Source: Pseudarthrobacter chlorophenolicus A6 (GTDB taxonomy: Bacteria; Actinomycetota; Actinomycetes; Actinomycetales; Micrococcaceae). From it: 64,000 nucleotides of DNA. Positions 40,663 to 50,856 of this stretch are shown here, in pieces. The position numbers and the translations under genes are program-made. Numbering within the stretch: position 1 is the stretch's first letter; the number at the start of each line of letters is the position of its first letter. Where the stretch lies: NCBI RefSeq assembly GCF_000022025.1, contig NC_011886.1:2242980-2306979 (forward strand), read 5' to 3'. The notes beneath the pieces were generated by a model that did no database searches, had not been told where the DNA came from, and worked only from the letters and a program-made list of their open reading frames with translations.

Positions 40663-42228
40663 GTGACAGACAGTCAGAAATCCGACGAAACAGCAGCAGA
40701 CGTGACCGACGCGGCGGCTCCCGCCACGGACGCAGAACCTGCAGCAGCCAGCGCAACGGCCCCGGAGGCCGTTACCGAAGGTGTGGAAGAAGCCGGCACG
40801 GAGGCAGACCAGCCGGCCGAGTCCCCTGCCCCGGACGCAGAACCGGCAGCCCCTGCCCCGTCTCCGGCTCCCGGACCCCGGCCTTCGGCCCCGTCCCCCG
40901 CAGCCTTCGCGTCACGTCCCAAGCCGGCTGCTGCTGCCCCAGCAGCTGCCGTGGCACCCGCCGCCCCCGCCACCTCGCCTGCTGAGGCAGCAAAATGGGG
41001 ACGCGTGGAAGGCGATGGACACGTCTTCCTGACGATTGACGGCGGAGAACACGCCGTCGGGCAGTACCCGGGCGTCAGCGATGACGAAGCTCTGGCTTAC
41101 TTCGCGCGGAAGTACGACGACGTCGTGGCCCAGATCGTGCTCCTGGAACAGCGCGTGAGCTCCAAGGCCCCCAGCACCGACATGCAAAAGACCGTCACCC
41201 ACCTGCGCGAACAGCTTGCGGAGCGCAACATGGTGGGCGACCTCCGGGCAGCCGAAGCCCGATTGGATACCCTGGCAACCCACATCGCCGAGCTTGAGAA
41301 GACGGAAAAGGCAGAGCACGACGCCGTCCGGGCAGCCGAACTTGCCGCCCGCGAAGCCATCGTGGCCGAGGCGGAAGAGATTTCCGGGCAGGACCCGGCG
41401 CAGACCCAGTGGAAGACCTCCAGCGCACGGATGAACGAGCTGTTCGAAAACTGGAAGGCTGCGCAGAAGAGCGGCGTCCGGCTGGGCCGCAGCAACGAAG
41501 ACGCCCTCTGGAAGCGCTTCCGCGCTGCCCGTACCGTTTTTGACCGGCACCGCCGGGCCTACTTCTCCCAGCTGGACAGCAACAATTCCGCTGCGAAGAC
41601 CGCCAAGGAAAAGCTCATCTCCGAGGCAGAGGCCCTCTCCAGCTCCACTGACTGGGGCTACGCCGCAGGCGAATACCGCCGCCTCATGGACCAGTGGAAG
41701 GCCTCTCCCCGCGCCAGCCGCAAGGATGATGACGCGCTGTGGGCACGCTTCCGTGCCGCGCAGGACGTCTTTTTCACGTCCCGGCAGGCCGCCAACGACG
41801 AGATCGACCAGGAGTACGCCGCCAACCTGACGGTCAAGGAAGCCCTCCTGGCCGAGGCCAACACGATTCTCCCGATCAAAGAACTGGCCAGTGCCAAGAA
41901 GGCGCTGCAGTCCGTCCGTGACCGGTGGGAAGAAGCCGGAAAGGTCCCGCGCGCCGACATGGGCCGGATCGAAGCCGGCCTCCGCAAGGTCGAGGACGCC
42001 GTCCGGCAGGCCGAAGAAGAGCAGTGGCAGCGTTCAAACCCCGAACGCAAGGCGCGCACCAACAGTGCCCTTTCACAGCTCGAGAGTGCCATCGCCGGCC
42101 TGCAGGATGACCTCGCCAAGGCTGAGCAGAGCGGTGACGAGCGCAAGATCAAGGCAGCCAGGGAAGCCCTCGAGGCACGCCAGGCCTGGCTCGACCAGAT
42201 CCAGCGTTCCGCCAGCGAACTGAGCTGA
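40663..42228 (+). CDS. DUF349 repeat protein
   Basis: A 521-residue, predominantly helical protein. Residues 1-110 are Ala/Pro/Glu-rich and disordered, followed by a short beta-rich segment (WGRVEGDGHVFLTIDGGEHA), a coiled coil (about 160-230), and at least three DUF349 repeats recognisable by WK...LWKRFRAAR, YRRLMDQWKA...LWARFRAA and VRDRWEEAGKVPRADMGRIE. The C-terminus is another coiled coil. Starts with GTG, 67 bp after the PPIase. Function is unproven; DUF349 proteins are RNA- or stress-associated in a few bacteria, and the relA vicinity is suggestive only. Confidence 0.88.
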   Translation: MTDSQKSDETAADVTDAAAPATDAEPAAASATAPEAVTEGVEEAGTEADQPAESPAPDAEPAAPAPSPAPGPRPSAPSPAAFASRPKPAAAAPAAAVAPAAPATSPAEAAKWGRVEGDGHVFLTIDGGEHAVGQYPGVSDDEALAYFARKYDDVVAQIVLLEQRVSSKAPSTDMQKTVTHLREQLAERNMVGDLRAAEARLDTLATHIAELEKTEKAEHDAVRAAELAAREAIVAEAEEISGQDPAQTQWKTSSARMNELFENWKAAQKSGVRLGRSNEDALWKRFRAARTVFDRHRRAYFSQLDSNNSAAKTAKEKLISEAEALSSSTDWGYAAGEYRRLMDQWKASPRASRKDDDALWARFRAAQDVFFTSRQAANDEIDQEYAANLTVKEALLAEANTILPIKELASAKKALQSVRDRWEEAGKVPRADMGRIEAGLRKVEDAVRQAEEEQWQRSNPERKARTNSALSQLESAIAGLQDDLAKAEQSGDERKIKAAREALEARQAWLDQIQRSASELS

Positions 42229-42254
42229 CCCCTCCTTCCTGCTTGACGACGCCA

Positions 42255-42296
42255 CAGGCCCGGTTCCGGTTATCCACATAACCTGAACCGGGCCTG
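42255..42296. terminator. Terminator after the DUF349 gene, loop contains TTATCCACA
   Basis: CAGGCCCGGTTC (42255-42266) pairs perfectly with GAACCGGGCCTG (42285-42296), and GGTTAT/ATAACC extend the hairpin inside. The apex includes TTATCCACA (42270-42278), identical to the classical DnaA-box consensus; TTATCCGCA follows at 42300-42308, just outside. Confidence 0.75.
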
Positions 42297-42329
42297 CGCT
42301 TATCCGCACCCCCTTGGCAGGATGGAGGG

Positions 42330-43070
42330 ATGGCCTCACCATCTGATTCCACGCCGGCCGGAGCGGGGATGGAGCATCCGCCGCAGCATCACACGGTTCC
42401 GGCGCGATTCCCGGAACTTTACGCGCCCGGGCGGCCCTTCGACTCGCCGGAACTGCAGTCACTGGCTGCCGACGGGATCCTGGCCCGCTTCCATCAGCAT
42501 GGCTACACCCTCCCGGGGGTTGCCGCCTCTGCCCAGTTGCGCGCCCGTGCTGCCGCCGGCTCCGTGCCGCCCCAGGTGCGCCAGCGTGTCGTGGCGGGAC
42601 GGATGACCGCAGCCTGGATCTACGGCTGTGCTGACGAGCCAGACCGCCTTGCCCTCCTGGTGGACGCCAAGCGCCGGGTTTCGAGCCTGCGGAACACCCG
42701 GGGCTGCACCCTGCACGAGGTCAGGCTGGGGCCCTTCGACGTGGTCAGCATGGGCGGGCTCATGGTGTCCAGTCCGCTGCGGACCGCACTGGATATCGCC
42801 CTGCACGTGGACGCCGAACGTGCCGTACCTACCCTGGCCAACTTGCTGGCCCGACCCGAAAAGGACGTGCGGTTGCGGCTGCTGGTACTCGCCATCGAGG
42901 CAAGCCCGCGGGTACCGCATAAAAAGGCTGCCTTGGAAAAACTTTCCCGGCTAGCTCCGGCGCTTGTTCCCGGTGGTGCGGTAGACATCAAAGACCCCGT
43001 CGATCCGGCGGACGGCGCTGAGGACGTGGCTGAGGTACTTGGGGTCCCCCATCTCGAAGGCAAACTTTGA
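42330..43070 (+). CDS. AbiEi-like (type IV antitoxin-related) hypothetical protein
   Basis: A 246-residue protein whose middle ([50 protein letters not shown]) resembles the C-terminal domain of AbiEi-family proteins. The usual N-terminal winged helix is weak here, and no AbiEii toxin is adjacent, so it is an orphan. Such singletons are common in actinobacteria. The last 40 codons are antisense to the relA 3' end (42951-43070), so its C-terminus may be an accidental extension after loss of an earlier stop. The ATG at 42330 has AGG at 8 nt; an ATG at 42369 is the alternative. Confidence 0.65.
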   Translation: MASPSDSTPAGAGMEHPPQHHTVPARFPELYAPGRPFDSPELQSLAADGILARFHQHGYTLPGVAASAQLRARAAAGSVPPQVRQRVVAGRMTAAWIYGCADEPDRLALLVDAKRRVSSLRNTRGCTLHEVRLGPFDVVSMGGLMVSSPLRTALDIALHVDAERAVPTLANLLARPEKDVRLRLLVLAIEASPRVPHKKAALEKLSRLAPALVPGGAVDIKDPVDPADGAEDVAEVLGVPHLEGKL

Positions 43071-45341
43071 AATGGCAACCCGGTCGGTGGAAGTGTGCAC
43101 GCTGGCGGCCAGGATGTTCACATGGTTTTCCGACAGGATCCGCGTCACGTCCGAGAGCAGCGATTTGCGGTCGAGTGCCTCGACCTGGATCTCCACCAGG
43201 AACACGCTGGACTGGGTAGGTGCCCAGTCCACGTCGACAATCCTGTCCGGCTGATCCTTAAGGTCCGAGATGTTGGTGCAGTCTGTGCGGTGCACAGAAA
43301 CCCCTGATCCCCGGGTCACGAAGCCGAGGATGGGGTCCGGGGGCACGGGGGTGCAGCAACGTGCCAGCTTCACCCACACGTCCCCCACACCACGGACCAC
43401 AACACCGGAGTCGGAGAAACGGGCCTTGGTGACCTGGGTGGGAATACTGACTTCGCTGATGTCGTCGTCGGCGTTTTCGGTGCCGCCGAGGCTTTCGACG
43501 AGTTTCTCCATGACGGACTGCGCGGAGGTGTGGCCATCTCCGACACCGGCGTACAGGCCGGAAATGTCCACGTACTTGAATTCTTCGGCGACGGCCGCCA
43601 GGGCCTCGTGCGTCATGAGCCGCTGCAGCGGAAGGTTCTGCTTCCGCATGGCACGGGTCAGCAGTTCCTTGCCGCGGTCAATCGCTTCCTCGCGGCGTTC
43701 CTTGCTGAACCACTGTCGGATCTTGTTGCGTGCCCGGGCACTCTTGACGAAGTGTTGCCAGTCCTGGCTGGGCCCCGCCCCTTCGGCCTTGGAGGTGAAG
43801 ATTTCCACCCAGTCGCCGTGGTTGAGTTCGCTGTTGAGGGGGACGAGCTTCCCGTTGACGCGGGCACCGATGGTGCGGTGCCCCACCTCGGTGTGGACCG
43901 CGTAGGCAAAGTCCACCGGCGTGGACCCGGCGGGCAGCGCCATGACCTCACCCTTGGGAGTGAAGACGAAGACTTCACGGGCGTTGATCTCGAATCGAAG
44001 CGAATCGAGGAACTCGCCCGGATCGGATGTCTCCTGCTGCCAGTCAACCAGGGAACGCAGCCACCCCATGTCGCCGTCCCGGGGGCTGCCCGGGCCCACG
44101 GCCGTGCGGTTGGGCTGGTCCTTGTACTTCCAGTGTGCTGCAACGCCGTACTCTGCGCGGCGGTGCATTTCATGGGTGCGGATCTGGATTTCCACCGGCT
44201 TGCCGCCGGGGCCGATCACGGTAGTGTGCAGGGACTGGTACATGTTGAACTTGGGCATCGCGATGTAGTCCTTGAACCTGCCGGGCAGCGGGTTCCAGCG
44301 CGAGTGCATGGTGCCAAGTGCGGCGTAACAGTCCCGGACGGAATCCACGAGGACCCGGACTCCCATGAGGTCGTTGATGTCGTCGAAGTCTTTGTCCCTG
44401 ACGATCATCTTCTGGTAGATCGAGTAGTAGTGCTTGGGGCGGCCCGTGATAGTCGCCTTGATCTTGGCCGTACGGAGGTCCTCGGTGATCTGGTCGCGGA
44501 TGACGCCGAGGCTCTTCTCCCGCTCCGGCGTCCTGTCCCCCACCATCCGGACAATCTCTTCGTAGACCTTCGGATACAGCGCTGCGAAGGACAGGTCCTC
44601 AAGTTCCCACTTGATGGTGTTCATGCCCAGGCGGTGTGCCAGCGGCGCGAAGATTTCGAGTGTTTCGCGGGCCTTGCGGGCGGACGATTCGGCGGAGACG
44701 AACCGCCAGGTCCTGGCATTATGCAGCCGGTCCGCGAGCTTGATCATGAGCACCCGGATGTCCTTGGCCATGGCTACGACCATTTTACGGACGGTCTCGG
44801 ACTGCGCCGCTTCGCCGAAGCTGACCTTGTCCAGCTTGGTCACACCGTCCACCAGCATGGCCACTTCGGCACCGAAGTCACGCTTCAGGTCCGCCAGCGT
44901 GTACGGGGTGTCCTCAACGGTGTCGTGCAGGAGGGCCGCAGCCAAGGTGGTCCCGCTTAAACCGAGTTCGGCAAGAATGGTGGCAACAGCCACGGGGTGG
45001 GTGATGTAGGGGTCGCCGCTCTTGCGCTTCTGCCCCCGGTGGCTGCGTTCAGCGACGTCGAATGCGCGCTGGATGAGGTCGAAGTCCTCTTTGGGGTTGT
45101 TGGCCCGGACGGTGCGCAGCAGCGGCTCAAGGATGGGTGAGTAGGTGGCTGCCCCACGGCCGGTCAGGCGGGCAAGCCTCGAACGGGTGCGCTCCCTGCG
45201 GCCAGGGAAAGTGGCGCGGGTCCCGGAGTTGTCCACCGGCACCAGGGATCCGGGGCGCGCAGATGCGGCCACCCCGGTATGGCCACCGGTGGAATTGTTT
45301 TCTCCCTGAGCCGTTGGCGCCGACGCCGAACGTTCTTCCAA
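42951..45341 (-). CDS. relA: Bifunctional (p)ppGpp synthetase/hydrolase (Rel)
   Basis: Makes and degrades the alarmone (p)ppGpp. The 796-residue protein has the HD hydrolase domain ([20 protein letters not shown], then LLHDTVEDT), the synthetase domain ([33 protein letters not shown]), TGS ([20 protein letters not shown]), a zinc-finger-type segment ([15 protein letters not shown]), and a C-terminal ACT domain ([19 protein letters not shown]). The intact HD motif indicates hydrolase activity. I prefer TTG at 45341 (GAGGGG at 7 nt) over GTG at 45359, which lacks a ribosome site. Lies downstream of the secF terminator, so separately transcribed. Confidence 0.95.
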   Translation of the reverse strand: MEERSASAPTAQGENNSTGGHTGVAASARPGSLVPVDNSGTRATFPGRRERTRSRLARLTGRGAATYSPILEPLLRTVRANNPKEDFDLIQRAFDVAERSHRGQKRKSGDPYITHPVAVATILAELGLSGTTLAAALLHDTVEDTPYTLADLKRDFGAEVAMLVDGVTKLDKVSFGEAAQSETVRKMVVAMAKDIRVLMIKLADRLHNARTWRFVSAESSARKARETLEIFAPLAHRLGMNTIKWELEDLSFAALYPKVYEEIVRMVGDRTPEREKSLGVIRDQITEDLRTAKIKATITGRPKHYYSIYQKMIVRDKDFDDINDLMGVRVLVDSVRDCYAALGTMHSRWNPLPGRFKDYIAMPKFNMYQSLHTTVIGPGGKPVEIQIRTHEMHRRAEYGVAAHWKYKDQPNRTAVGPGSPRDGDMGWLRSLVDWQQETSDPGEFLDSLRFEINAREVFVFTPKGEVMALPAGSTPVDFAYAVHTEVGHRTIGARVNGKLVPLNSELNHGDWVEIFTSKAEGAGPSQDWQHFVKSARARNKIRQWFSKERREEAIDRGKELLTRAMRKQNLPLQRLMTHEALAAVAEEFKYVDISGLYAGVGDGHTSAQSVMEKLVESLGGTENADDDISEVSIPTQVTKARFSDSGVVVRGVGDVWVKLARCCTPVPPDPILGFVTRGSGVSVHRTDCTNISDLKDQPDRIVDVDWAPTQSSVFLVEIQVEALDRKSLLSDVTRILSENHVNILAASVHTSTDRVAISKFAFEMGDPKYLSHVLSAVRRIDGVFDVYRTTGNKRRS

Positions 45342-45422
45342 TGAAGCACCCCTCACCACCGTCTTAATTACCTCAGTCTATTCCTCAGGACGCAGAGAGT
45401 TATAACCGGGACACTTAAACGA

Positions 45423-45465
45423 CCGCGGGCCGGACAGCGTGGTTTCCACGCTGTCCGGCCCGCGG
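45423..45465. terminator. Terminator of the yajC-secD-secF operon
   Basis: A perfect 20-bp stem, CCGCGGGCCGGACAGCGTGG (45423-45442) and its complement (45446-45465), with a TTT loop, placed between the secF stop and the relA start. Downstream on the minus strand is a weak U-rich tail (TCGTTTAAG). Confidence 0.85.
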
Positions 45466-45502
45466 CCGAAAGCACCGGCAGGGCCGGCGTTCGTCAGGTC
45501 GA

Positions 45503-46519
45503 TCAGGCCTGGGCAGGCTCCGCTGAAGCATTGCGCTCGGCGGTGCTGCTGCGGCGCTGCTCCACACGCCGGGCCTGCTTGACCAGGTCCGGTTCGTTCT
45601 GCCGCAGCCAGGCGTACATGGGCGCCGCTACGAAGATGGTGGCAGCCGTACCGATCAGGATTCCCACGAACAGGGCCAACGAGAGGTCCCGCAGGGTTCC
45701 CGCGCCCAGCAGGCCGGCGCCGATGAACAGGATGGCGCCCACCGGGAGGATCGCCACCATCATGGTGTTGATGGAGCGGACCAGCGTCTGGTTCACGGCG
45801 AGGTTGACCTCCTCGGCGAACGTGCGGCGGGTTGAGGAGTCAATTTCCGCCGTGTTCTCGCGGATCTTGTCGAAGACCACCACGGTGTCGTAGAGGGAGT
45901 AGCTGAGCACCGTCAGGAACCCGATGATTGCTGACGGGGTCACTTCAAAGTCGCTGAGGGCGTACACCCCGGCGGTGATGAACATAGTGACGAGCATGCC
46001 GGCGAGGGCCGAGACGGACATCTTCCACGTGCGGAAGTACAGGGCCATCAGCACGGCGGCCAGGAGGACGAACACTACCAGGCCGATCAATGCCTGCTTG
46101 GTGACGTCCGCGCCCCAGGTTGGGCCCACGAACGTGGAGGTCACTTCGTTCTCAGTGACACCGTACGCGGTATGCAGGCCCTCCTTGATGCGGAGCGTCT
46201 CGTCGTCCGTGAGCTTGTCCGTCTGGATGCGCATGGTGGTTCCGGCCACGTTGGCCACACGCGGAACACTGCCGGCCACAACGTCTGTAACGGCCTTCTC
46301 CCCCACCGTGGCGTCCGTGGTCTTCACGTTGGAGACAGTGAATTCGGAGCCACCCCGGAACTCGATGCCCAGGTTGAACCCGCCCTTGGCCACCGGGATG
46401 ATGATGGACAGCGCCACGCCCACCAGAGCGATCAGGAACCAGATCTTCTTGGATCCCACGAATTCGTAGGAGCGCTTCCCGGTGTAGAGCTCATTTCCGA
46501 AATTGGCGAAGCCTGACAT
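45503..46519 (-). CDS. secF: Protein translocase subunit SecF
   Basis: RND-type partner of SecD that uses the proton-motive force to aid late export. The 338-residue protein has six predicted transmembrane helices, the N-terminal conserved FNLGIEFRGGSEFTV, and the C-terminal membrane domain with SYSLYDTVVVFDKIREN and SINTMMVAILPVGAILFIG. The C-terminal tail is basic. Shares one base with the secD stop. Confidence 0.96.
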   Translation of the reverse strand: MSGFANFGNELYTGKRSYEFVGSKKIWFLIALVGVALSIIIPVAKGGFNLGIEFRGGSEFTVSNVKTTDATVGEKAVTDVVAGSVPRVANVAGTTMRIQTDKLTDDETLRIKEGLHTAYGVTENEVTSTFVGPTWGADVTKQALIGLVVFVLLAAVLMALYFRTWKMSVSALAGMLVTMFITAGVYALSDFEVTPSAIIGFLTVLSYSLYDTVVVFDKIRENTAEIDSSTRRTFAEEVNLAVNQTLVRSINTMMVAILPVGAILFIGAGLLGAGTLRDLSLALFVGILIGTAATIFVAAPMYAWLRQNEPDLVKQARRVEQRRSSTAERNASAEPAQA

Positions 46520-48276
46520 TACTTGTTCTCCTTCGCAGCGGTCTTCGAGGAACCTGCGAGCTGTTCCTGCTTTTCCGCAAGCCGCCGTTCGGCAATGGTC
46601 ATCCTGCGTTCCGCTTCCGCTGCGGCTCCCGCGTTCTTGGCACGGACGTTGGCGGGGCGGTCCTCAGGGGTACGGATACGGCCGGCACCGCGGTAGAGCG
46701 GTACGGCGCCGAGGCGCTTGGGGTCCAGCCCGGAGAACCGGTGGCCTTCGCCGAAGAACCGCGTGCGCGCCAGTAGCTGCAGCGTGGGGTGGGTGAACAT
46801 GAAGACCACGATGAGGTCGGCGATGGCGGTCAGGCCGAGCGTGAACGCGAAGCCCCGCACGTTGCCCACTGCAACGAAGTAGAGGACCAGCGCCGCCAGC
46901 AGGTTGACGGCCTTGGAGGCGAGCACGGTGCGCTTGGCCCGCTTCCAGCCGTTCTCGACGGCGGAGACCAGGCCGCGGCCTTCGCGCAGCTCATCGCGGA
47001 TACGTTCGAAGTAGACGATGAACGAGTCAGCCGTCTGGCCAATGGCCACGATGATGCCCGCAACGCCTGCCAGCGACAGTCGGTAGTTTTCCGTCCAGCC
47101 CAGGATGGCGATGGCCAGGTAGGTCAGGACGCCTGCCACCACCAGCGAGGCAATGGTCACGAAGCCCAGGGCACGGTACTGGAAGAGCGAGTACACCACC
47201 ACCAGGAGCAGGCCGATGAGGCCGGCCAGGAGGCCCATGCGCAACTGCTCGCCGCCCAGGGTGGCCGAGATCTGCTGTTCACTCTGGATCTCGAAGCTGA
47301 TGGGCAGGGCGCCGAAGCGCAGCTGGTCGGAAAGGGCCTTGGCAGTTTGCTCGGTAAAGCCGCCCGTGATCTGCGGACGGCCGTCCGTGATCACCGCCAG
47401 TGCCCGCGGGGCCGAAATGACCTGGTCATCGAGGACGATGGCGAACTGCGCCTTGGGGTCCGTACCGGACTCGCCGCCGGCGGCCACGTAGAACTGGTTG
47501 AGGCGCTCGGTGACCTCCTTGAACTTCGCGGTACCTTCGTCGTTGAACTGGATGTTGACGGCCCAGTCATTGGTGACGGCGCCCTGGGCGCCCTGCTGCA
47601 GCTGGAACGAGGAAGTGACGATGTTGCTGCCCTTCACCTCGACCGGTCCGAGGATGTACTTGATGGCCGGGCTGGTGTCCGTCGCCGGTTCACACGTGAC
47701 CAGCGGCTTGGTCGGATCCGAACGCTCTGCCTTCTCGGCTGAGGCGTTGTCGCAGTCCAGGGCTTCGAACTCGCGGTAGATTTCCGGCGTGATCCAGTTG
47801 ATGTCGCTGCTGTTGGCGGGCGCCGCCGTTGGCTTGGGCAGCTGATCCTCCGGTGCCCGGGACTCCTCCGGAACCACAGCGCCCGCTCCGTTCAGGAGCA
47901 CGGGGCGGAAGTTCATGTCGGCGGATGCCTGGATGAGGTCGCGGGTTGCTGTGGACGGCGTGCCCGGGAGGCTCACCACCACGTTGCGGCCCGACTGCGT
48001 GCTGATTTCCGCTTCGGCCACGCCGGAACCGTCAACGCGCTGGCGGATGATCGCCACGGCCTGGTTCAGCTGTTCCTCATTGATGTCAGAACCGCCCTCG
48101 ACCTTCGGCGCCAGGATCATCTGGGTACCGCCTTCAAGGTCAAGTGCCAGCTTGGGCGACCAGCTTGCCTGCCCGGCGACGGTACCGCCGGCCAGGACGG
48201 CGGTCAACGCGGCGATGATTACGCCCAGCCAGACCAGGACCCTGAGGCCGGGCTTCTTGGGGCCAGTTCGTGCCAT
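46519..48276 (-). CDS. secD: Protein translocase subunit SecD
   Basis: The 585-residue subunit has an N-terminal transmembrane helix, a large periplasmic-side P1 region (LALDLEGGTQMILAPKVEGG, IIRQRVDGSGVAEAEIS), and the C-terminal five-helix membrane domain (LSLAGVAGIIVAIGQTADSF, VFERIRDELREG). The C-terminus ends in a Lys/Ala-rich coil. It forms an operon with secF (1-bp overlap) and yajC upstream, with a hairpin in the 93-bp yajC-secD gap. Confidence 0.96.
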   Translation of the reverse strand: MARTGPKKPGLRVLVWLGVIIAALTAVLAGGTVAGQASWSPKLALDLEGGTQMILAPKVEGGSDINEEQLNQAVAIIRQRVDGSGVAEAEISTQSGRNVVVSLPGTPSTATRDLIQASADMNFRPVLLNGAGAVVPEESRAPEDQLPKPTAAPANSSDINWITPEIYREFEALDCDNASAEKAERSDPTKPLVTCEPATDTSPAIKYILGPVEVKGSNIVTSSFQLQQGAQGAVTNDWAVNIQFNDEGTAKFKEVTERLNQFYVAAGGESGTDPKAQFAIVLDDQVISAPRALAVITDGRPQITGGFTEQTAKALSDQLRFGALPISFEIQSEQQISATLGGEQLRMGLLAGLIGLLLVVVYSLFQYRALGFVTIASLVVAGVLTYLAIAILGWTENYRLSLAGVAGIIVAIGQTADSFIVYFERIRDELREGRGLVSAVENGWKRAKRTVLASKAVNLLAALVLYFVAVGNVRGFAFTLGLTAIADLIVVFMFTHPTLQLLARTRFFGEGHRFSGLDPKRLGAVPLYRGAGRIRTPEDRPANVRAKNAGAAAEAERRMTIAERRLAEKQEQLAGSSKTAAKENK

Positions 48277-48303
48277 TGTCGATCTTTCTCTTATTCACGG
48301 AGG

Positions 48304-48333
48304 AACCGCCGGTGCGCATGTGCACCGGCGGTT
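48304..48333 (-). terminator. Hairpin between yajC and secD
   Basis: AACCGCCGGTGC (48304-48315) and GCACCGGCGGTT (48322-48333) form a perfect 12-bp stem around a 6-nt loop. It could attenuate transcription into secDF or protect mRNA ends. GGAGG lies next to it on the plus strand but no gene is there. Confidence 0.55.
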
Positions 48334-48369
48334 GTCCGCAGCGGTAGAGGGGTTAAGGTGCCGGAGGGA

Positions 48370-48828
48370 CTAGCTGTCCTTCTTGCCCTCATCGTTGAGG
48401 CGCTTCAGGGTTTCGTCCGGAGTTTCGGCCGGGAACGCAGTGGACTCAGCGGCCGTGGCGGGCGCAGCAGTGGTCTCAGCAGCCGTGGCCGGCGCAGCAG
48501 TGGTACCGGCCGGCTCCGTGGAGGTCAGGGACGAAGCATCGTCCGGTACGGCGGGAGCATCGGCTTCCGGTGCGACGGCCGGTTCCATCACCTTGGTGAC
48601 GGCCTGGCGGTGCACGGTGGCCAGGTTGCCCGGGGAGAGTTCCAGGGTGACCTTGTTTTCAGCCTCATCGATGTCCACGATCCGGCCGAAGAGGCCGAAG
48701 CTGGTCATGACATCGACGCCCGGGCCGAACTTCGACTGGAGCTCCGCCTGCTGCTGCTGCGTCTTCTTGTTGCGGCGGAACATCATGAAGATGAACACGC
48801 CGAGCATGACGAACAGGAGAATTGACAT
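48370..48828 (-). CDS. yajC: Preprotein translocase accessory subunit YajC
   Basis: A 152-residue single-span membrane protein of the SecDF complex: helix SILLFVMLGVFIFMMF, the basic RRNKKTQQQQAELQ, and the small beta domain GPGVDVMTSFGLFGRIVDID. The C-terminal 60 residues are a low-complexity Ala/Thr/Pro/Glu tail with a 10-residue tandem duplication. I chose the ATG at 48828; TTG at 48837 is possible, and the frame up to 48945 adds a non-homologous segment. Confidence 0.92.
   Translation of the reverse strand: MSILLFVMLGVFIFMMFRRNKKTQQQQAELQSKFGPGVDVMTSFGLFGRIVDIDEAENKVTLELSPGNLATVHRQAVTKVMEPAVAPEADAPAVPDDASSLTSTEPAGTTAAPATAAETTAAPATAAESTAFPAETPDETLKRLNDEGKKDS
48440..48499. repeat. 30-bp tandem duplication in yajC
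   Basis: Two 30-bp units (48440-48469 and 48470-48499) differing at four bases encode two copies of a decapeptide of the type AAPATAAE(S/T)T in the low-complexity tail. Probably slippage-generated and copy-number variable between strains. Confidence 0.8.
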
Positions 48829-49036
48829 TGGATCCAAGGGGAATTCCGTCCTTTGTGGTACCTGGCTGGTTTTCCGGCAGCGCCGGACTTTGTCTGTGCC
48901 GGGCGGAACAGTCATGGAAGCCGATCCCTGACGGACCTCCTGCACCGGCAGCGCGGCCGGTAGGCCAAACGCACAACAAAGACCCGAACGTGCCGAGCGT
49001 CATACCAGTCTAAGGGGAAAAGCTGGAGGGAGCCTG

Positions 49037-50122
49037 TTATTGGCTCTCCGGAGCCCACTCCCCCGTGACCTCGGCACCGGTTTCGCGGTCGAAAAGGTCC
49101 AGCTGTTCCTGGCCGAACACCCCCGCGGGGATGGCGTACCCCAGGTGGGTCCAGGCCGGCGCCATGGCGATGCGGCCACGCGGGGTGCGGCCCAGGAGCC
49201 CTTCGCGGACGAGAAAAGGCTCCGCGACCGTCTCGACTGTTTCGGTTTCTTCGCCGACGGCGATCGCCAGCGTGGAAAGCCCCACAGGCCCGCCGCCGAA
49301 CTTGGTGATCAGCGCCTCGAGCACGGAACGGTCAAGCCGGTCCAGTCCCTTTTTGTCAACCTCATACATGTCGAGCGCGGCTGAGGCGGACCGGGCGTCG
49401 ATCTGGTCTACTCCATGGACCAGCGCCCAGTCGCGTACGCGGCGCAGCAGCCGGTTGGCGATGCGGGGGGTTCCCCGGGACCGGCCCGCGATCTCGCTGA
49501 AGCCGGCGGAATTGACCTTCAGGTCCAGCAGGCCGGCCGAGCGCCGCAGGACAAGTTCCAGTTCAGGAACCGAGTAGAACTCCAGGTGGCCGGTGAAACC
49601 GAACCGGTCCCGGAGCGGGCCGGGAAGCAGCCCGGCCCGGGTGGTGGCCCCCACCAGCGTGAAGGGTGGAAGTTCCAGCGGGATGGCGGTGGCGCCTGCG
49701 CCTTTGCCCACCACGATGTCCACGCGGAAATCCTCCATGGCCATGTAGAGCATTTCTTCGGCTGGCCTGGACATGCGGTGGATTTCGTCGAGGAAGAGGA
49801 CTTCGCCCTCGGACAACGAGGACAGGATGGCGGCGAGGTCTCCGGCATGCTGGATGGCGGGGCCGCTGCTGATGCGCAGCGGTGCGTTCATTTCCGCAGC
49901 CACGATCATGGCAAGGGTGGTCTTGCCCAGGCCCGGCGGACCCGAAAACAGCACATGGTCGGCGCTGCGGCCGCGCATGCGTGAGGCTTTGAGAACCAGG
50001 GACAACTGTTTCCGGACGCGGTGCTGGCCCACGAAGTCGTCCAGGTTTTTGGGGCGGAGGGCAGCTTCAATGGCCCGTTCCTCGGGCTCCTCCCCCGCGG
50101 CCACCAGTGACGGTTCAGCCAC
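49037..50122 (-). CDS. ruvB: Holliday junction branch migration ATPase RuvB
   Basis: The motor of the RuvABC resolvasome. 361 residues with the AAA+ Walker [18 protein letters not shown], Walker [21 protein letters not shown], sensor 1 VGATTRAG, the arginine finger region [13 protein letters not shown], and the C-terminal winged helix ([17 protein letters not shown]). It overlaps ruvA by 8 bp. Confidence 0.97.
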   Translation of the reverse strand: MAEPSLVAAGEEPEERAIEAALRPKNLDDFVGQHRVRKQLSLVLKASRMRGRSADHVLFSGPPGLGKTTLAMIVAAEMNAPLRISSGPAIQHAGDLAAILSSLSEGEVLFLDEIHRMSRPAEEMLYMAMEDFRVDIVVGKGAGATAIPLELPPFTLVGATTRAGLLPGPLRDRFGFTGHLEFYSVPELELVLRRSAGLLDLKVNSAGFSEIAGRSRGTPRIANRLLRRVRDWALVHGVDQIDARSASAALDMYEVDKKGLDRLDRSVLEALITKFGGGPVGLSTLAIAVGEETETVETVAEPFLVREGLLGRTPRGRIAMAPAWTHLGYAIPAGVFGQEQLDLFDRETGAEVTGEWAPESQ

Positions 50123-50756
50123 GGCTGCCTACCCGGTTGCCAGCCCGCGCGCCGTCCTGGCCGAGCCAGCGGAGGGTGGTCCGGAGTATTTCCGGGACGT
50201 TGCCGCGGAACGAAACTTCGGGTTCGTCCGCCAGAGCCTTGTCAATGCTCGCCGACGCGTCCTTTTCCGACCAGCCGAGGCTGGTCATGGCGGCAACCAC
50301 CTGCGGTTTCCAGCTGGCCTCCGCCGCCGTGGTGGCGGCAGCAGGCGCCGTTCCGTGCGGAACGAGCTTGCCGGCCAACTCAAGGACGATCCGTCCGGCC
50401 ACCTTCGGTCCAATGCCGGGAACCTTGGTGAAGGTCTTGTTGTCGCCGGTATGCGCAGCGACGCGGATCGCCTCGGGATCGTGGACCGCCAAAACGGCCA
50501 GTGCGAGGCGCGGACCAACCCCGCTCACACTCAGCAGGACCTCAAAAACTTCCCGTTCGTCGTCGTCCGCAAAACCAAACAGCGTCATCGAATCCTCGCG
50601 GACTATCAGGGAGGTGAAGACCTTTCCCTCTTCGCCCACGTGGAGCCGGCTGAGGGTCTGCGGGGTGGCGTAGACGCTCATGCCCGCACCGTTCAAGTCG
50701 ATGACGGCCGTGGACAGGCCTACGTGCGCTACGGTTCCGCGGAGGAAACTGATCAA
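50115..50756 (-). CDS. ruvA: Holliday junction DNA helicase subunit RuvA
   Basis: Binds four-way junctions and loads RuvB. 213 residues: N-terminal OB fold ([20 protein letters not shown]), the tandem helix-hairpin-helix ([35 protein letters not shown]), and the C-terminal RuvB-binding domain ([20 protein letters not shown]). Overlaps ruvB by 8 bp; the ruvC stop lies 100 bp upstream. Confidence 0.97.
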   Translation of the reverse strand: MISFLRGTVAHVGLSTAVIDLNGAGMSVYATPQTLSRLHVGEEGKVFTSLIVREDSMTLFGFADDDEREVFEVLLSVSGVGPRLALAVLAVHDPEAIRVAAHTGDNKTFTKVPGIGPKVAGRIVLELAGKLVPHGTAPAAATTAAEASWKPQVVAAMTSLGWSEKDASASIDKALADEPEVSFRGNVPEILRTTLRWLGQDGARAGNRVGSRG

Positions 50757-50856
50757 GGCCTGGCTCCTGCTTGTGCTGCCGGCCCGCCGCCTGGCAGGAG
50801 GCGGAGCCCGGTTATCCGAACATATTTACGAATACCCTAGCAAGCTGCAGGGACAT

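Noticed and set aside
43530..44960. 476-codon plus-strand frame inside relA
   Set aside because: Antisense shadow; relA is intact with all domains.
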